Below are positions 6,575 through 8,509 of a stretch of 8,509 bases of DNA, in pieces. Made by a program: the position numbers and the translations under genes. Source of the stretch: Candidatus Sulfotelmatobacter sp. (lineage in GTDB: Bacteria > Acidobacteriota > Terriglobia > Terriglobales > Acidobacteriaceae); assembly GCA_030040725.1 (NCBI GenBank), contig JASHTD010000556.1, positions 1 through 8,509 of the forward strand. The letters run 5' to 3'. The notes below the pieces were generated by a model. The model ran no database searches, was not told the origin of the DNA, and saw only the letters and a list, made by a program, of their open reading frames with translations. The first letter of the stretch is position 1. Each line of letters opens with the position of its first letter.

Positions 6575-6614
6575 GACGGCTTCCTGAATGAGCGCAAGGA
6601 TGAAAGAACCTTGA

Positions 6615-6623
6615 ATTATAGCA
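6615..6623 (-). promoter_or_regulatory. Consensus extended -10 promoter of fumC
   Basis: On the minus strand the sequence is TGCTATAAT: the TGn extension plus a perfect TATAAT (6615-6620). The expected start is near 6608, giving a leader of about 34 nt before the fumC ATG. At a 17-bp spacer the -35 position is ATTCTA, which does not match consensus and overlaps the -10 of the opposing promoter. Confidence 0.65.
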
Positions 6624-6634
6624 ATGCGCCTGCA

Positions 6635-6643
6635 TGCTAGAAT
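6635..6643 (+). promoter_or_regulatory. Extended -10 promoter of the YpdA-like gene
   Basis: TGCTAGAAT has the TGn extension and TAGAAT (6638-6643), one mismatch from consensus. A start near 6650 leaves a leader of about 46 nt to the ATG at 6696. Its 17-bp -35 position (6615-6620) is exactly the -10 hexamer of fumC on the other strand. Confidence 0.5.
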
Positions 6644-6695
6644 CATCGGTCTCTGGTCAATCTTCGTGCCTGCTGGGCACAGTTGTCTCAGAACC

Positions 6696-7748
6696 ATGCC
6701 AGACCTTTTCGTAGCCGAAGAAATCGAGACACTACCGAAGGCCAAGACGCTCGCCGATCCGGAAATGAGCTGCGATGTGGTCGTCATTGGAGCCGGCCCA
6801 ACCGGCCTCGCGTGCGCCATTGAGGCGCAGAAGATCGGCCTCAAGGTGATAGTTGTCGATAAGGGCTGCCTGGTGAATTCTCTGTTTCACTATCCGGCAG
6901 GCATGCTGTTTTTCACCACTCCTGAACTGCTTGAGATTGGCGACATTCCGTTCACCACCGCCAATCAAAAGCCCACGCGCGAGGAGGCTCTCGAGTACTA
7001 CCGCAAATGCGCGGAGCATTACGCACTCGATGTTCGGCAGTACGAGTGGGTCAAGACGGTCATGGGCGAAGACGGCAAATTCAGCATCACGGCGACGGAC
7101 CGCGCCGGCCGCCCGCACGATTACAAAACGCGCAAAGTGATCGTCTCTACCGGATACTACGATCTCGCCAACCAACTTGGAATTCCGGGCGAAGATCTTC
7201 CCAAGGTATCGCATTATTATGGCGAGCCCCACCCTTATTACGACAGCGATGTGCTGGTCATCGGGGGAAAAAATTCCGCTGCCATCGCGGCGCTCGATCT
7301 CTGGCGCCACGGCGCGCGCGTTACGCTGGTGTATCGCGGCTCGCAACTGCATCACCATGTGAAGTACTGGATCAAGCCCGATCTCGAAAATCGCATCAAG
7401 AATGGGGAAATCGAAGCCTACTTCAACAGCTCCGTGCAGGAAATTGGCGTCGACCATGTGGTGGTGGACATGCCCCGAGGCCCGATTCGTCTGAAAAATG
7501 ATTTTGTGCTCGCCATGGTGGGCTACCATCCCGACTACGATTTCCTGCGCAGTATGGGTATTGAATTGTCTGATGAGCAATGCCGCCCGGTGTGCGATCC
7601 GGTTTCCCTCGAGAGCAACGTTCCAGGGATCTACGTTGCCGGCGTGATTGTCGCCGGATCGCGCACCAACGAAATCTTCATCGAGAACGGCCGCTTCCAC
7701 GGCCGGCAGATCGCCGAGGATCTGAAACTCAAGCTGGGACGCGGCTAA
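6696..7748 (+). CDS. ypdA: YpdA-family FAD-dependent reductase (putative bacillithiol disulfide reductase)
   Basis: Characterised YpdA (Bdr) enzymes are cytoplasmic NADPH-dependent flavoproteins that reduce oxidised bacillithiol. This 350-residue protein has a FAD-binding Rossmann motif VVVIGAGPTGLACAIEAQ (28-45), NSLFHYPAGMLFFTTPELLEIGDIP (61-85), ATG-like STGYYD (151-156), the NAD(P) motif VLVIGGKNSAAIAALDL (186-202), AMVGYHPDYDFL (273-284) and AGVIVAGSRTNEIFIENGRFHG (315-336). This order and wording match YpdA rather than thioredoxin reductase, and there is no CxxC. The conserved Cys of the Firmicutes GGGPCG motif is Thr36 here; Cys40 and Cys58 are the nearest cysteines. The start is uncertain: ATG 6624 lies upstream of the predicted promoter's start point, 6696 is preferred, and ATG 6765 (327 residues) would match the usual family N-terminus. 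No bsh biosynthesis gene is in view. Confidence 0.88.
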   Translation: MPDLFVAEEIETLPKAKTLADPEMSCDVVVIGAGPTGLACAIEAQKIGLKVIVVDKGCLVNSLFHYPAGMLFFTTPELLEIGDIPFTTANQKPTREEALEYYRKCAEHYALDVRQYEWVKTVMGEDGKFSITATDRAGRPHDYKTRKVIVSTGYYDLANQLGIPGEDLPKVSHYYGEPHPYYDSDVLVIGGKNSAAIAALDLWRHGARVTLVYRGSQLHHHVKYWIKPDLENRIKNGEIEAYFNSSVQEIGVDHVVVDMPRGPIRLKNDFVLAMVGYHPDYDFLRSMGIELSDEQCRPVCDPVSLESNVPGIYVAGVIVAGSRTNEIFIENGRFHGRQIAEDLKLKLGRG

Positions 7749-7924
7749 CAAGGCCTGATTCGCGTTCGGGGTCTGCCTGGGAAGCATTGTTATCACTCCC
7801 AGCCGTTTGCAATCTGCGAAGCGGCGATAATGTCGCGAGAAACCTGCTCTTCTGCCAGGGCATCTCCTGCTGCAACGGCCGGCGCCGAACTCTCTTTCCG
7901 GGTTTTGTTACCCTAGCCATTCCC
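7749..7924 (+). other. Intergenic stretch before the MFS gene
   Basis: This stretch separates the YpdA-like gene from the MFS gene. A weak hairpin (CTGGGA 7777-7782 with TCCCAG 7797-7802, 14-base loop, no T-run) is the only structure seen. No convincing promoter or coding sequence was recognised. Confidence 0.35.
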
Positions 7925-8509
7925 ATGGAACCGCAACCGGAGCGCGAAATACCGTCGATCTCACTAGCGTCATACCTGCGCCTGTTGCAGGAGAACCGCA
8001 ACTTCCGCCGCCTGTGGCTGGCACAGATTGTCAGCGAGATCGGCGACTGGTTCTACACACTCTCGATTTACACATTGCTCTTGCAATTAACCGGGCGCCC
8101 CAGTTCGGTTGCACTGGCGCTGGTCCTGCAAGTCCTGCCGCAGACTTTCGTTGGTCCCGCCGCGGGCGTGATCAATGACCGATTGCGGCGCAAGCACGTC
8201 ATGATCACTGCCGATCTGGTTCGCGTGGTTGTAGTGATGGCAATGCTTCTTGTGCGCTCGCGTTCGACCGTCTGGCTGGTTTACCCACTGTTGCTGGCCG
8301 AAACCATCATGGCCGCGTTTTTTGAGCCGGCTCGCAATTCCGTGATTCCCAACATCGCCGCCAAAGATGAAGTACTCATCGCGAACACGCTCTCCTCGGC
8401 AACCTGGTCGGTGAATCTCCTAATCGGCGCTTCGGTCGGAGGGCTGGCTGCTGCCTTCTTTGGCCGCGATGCGGTGTTCGTGCTCAACGCGCTGTCATTC
8501 CTTGCGTCG
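7925..8509 (+). CDS. Major facilitator superfamily transporter, N-terminal part (3' end beyond window)
   Basis: An ATG at 7925 opens a frame of 195 codons that is still open at the right edge, so roughly the first half of a 12-helix transporter is present. The N-terminal part NFRRLWLAQIVSEIGDWFYT (26-45) is typical of the MFS_3/EntS-like exporter group, where 'F..LW..Q..S..GD' opens helix 1. The helix 2-3 loop GVINDRLRRKHVM (81-93) corresponds to the MFS A-motif (G..aDr.GRR). Further hydrophobic segments fall at about 94-110, 116-133 and 160-178, with FFEPARNSVIPNIAAKDEV (131-149) between, another common pattern of this group. The protein probably exports a small molecule by proton exchange; the substrate is unknown. 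No Shine-Dalgarno precedes the ATG, so either the leader is very short or the start is weak. Confidence 0.87.
   Translation, partial: MEPQPEREIPSISLASYLRLLQENRNFRRLWLAQIVSEIGDWFYTLSIYTLLLQLTGRPSSVALALVLQVLPQTFVGPAAGVINDRLRRKHVMITADLVRVVVVMAMLLVRSRSTVWLVYPLLLAETIMAAFFEPARNSVIPNIAAKDEVLIANTLSSATWSVNLLIGASVGGLAAAFFGRDAVFVLNALSFLAS

Noticed and set aside
6575..6844. A 90-codon N-terminal extension of fumarase
   Set aside because: It crosses the -10 elements and the start of the divergent gene, has no similarity to fumarase, and the ATG at 6574 has a good Shine-Dalgarno.
6732..7796. A 354-codon open frame antisense to the YpdA-like gene
   Set aside because: It lies opposite a clear flavoprotein gene with all motifs, and its translation shows no domain. 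Long antisense frames are expected in GC-rich genes with biased codon use.
7777..7802. Hairpin CTGGGA/TCCCAG as a terminator for the YpdA-like gene
   Set aside because: The stem is only 6 bp with a 14-base loop and no T-run follows.
1..8509. CRISPR arrays, tRNA genes, insertion sequences, prophage or defence genes
   Set aside because: No regularly spaced repeats beyond the single 15-bp duplication, no tRNA-like fold, no transposase and no phage or defence domains were seen on either strand.

Overview
The window looks like ordinary chromosomal DNA from a free-living, moderately GC-rich bacterium. The gene set fits Acidobacteriota best (Terriglobia/Koribacter-like): a YpdA-family bacillithiol disulfide reductase, an exported DinB-fold protein, an exported DUF4440 protein, a TgpA-type membrane transglutaminase and a small-type SRP RNA. 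The assignment comes from gene content and style only; there is no phylogenetic marker here beyond the SRP RNA. No phage, transposon, CRISPR, toxin-antitoxin or defence locus is visible.

Layout, left to right. A minus-strand gene for a TgpA/DUF3488 transglutaminase-like membrane protein runs off the left edge (1-891); a 15-bp tandem repeat sits just upstream of its start. Next comes a plus-strand signal recognition particle RNA gene (about 1097-1203) with an extended -10 promoter. It is followed by four plus-strand protein genes separated by 70-185 bp: an exported DinB-fold protein (1276-1827), a 92-residue STAS-like orphan (1962-2240), FabH starting at TTG (2342-3361) and an exported DUF4440 protein (3546-4004). 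An EamA-family drug/metabolite exporter (4146-5090) then meets the minus-strand class II fumarase (5156-6574) tail to tail across a short imperfect hairpin. Fumarase and the YpdA-like reductase (6696-7748) diverge from back-to-back extended -10 promoters. The first half of an MFS transporter runs off the right edge (7925-8509).

The genes do not form one pathway. They are mostly single-gene units for housekeeping: fatty-acid initiation (FabH), the TCA cycle (FumC), thiol redox (YpdA), protein targeting (SRP RNA) and export (EamA, MFS). No new multi-gene system was found. The points most worth checking are the YpdA-like protein with Thr where characterised Firmicutes YpdA has its conserved Cys, the interlocked fumC/ypdA promoter region, the exported DinB protein, and the STAS-like orphan with repeats in front of it.
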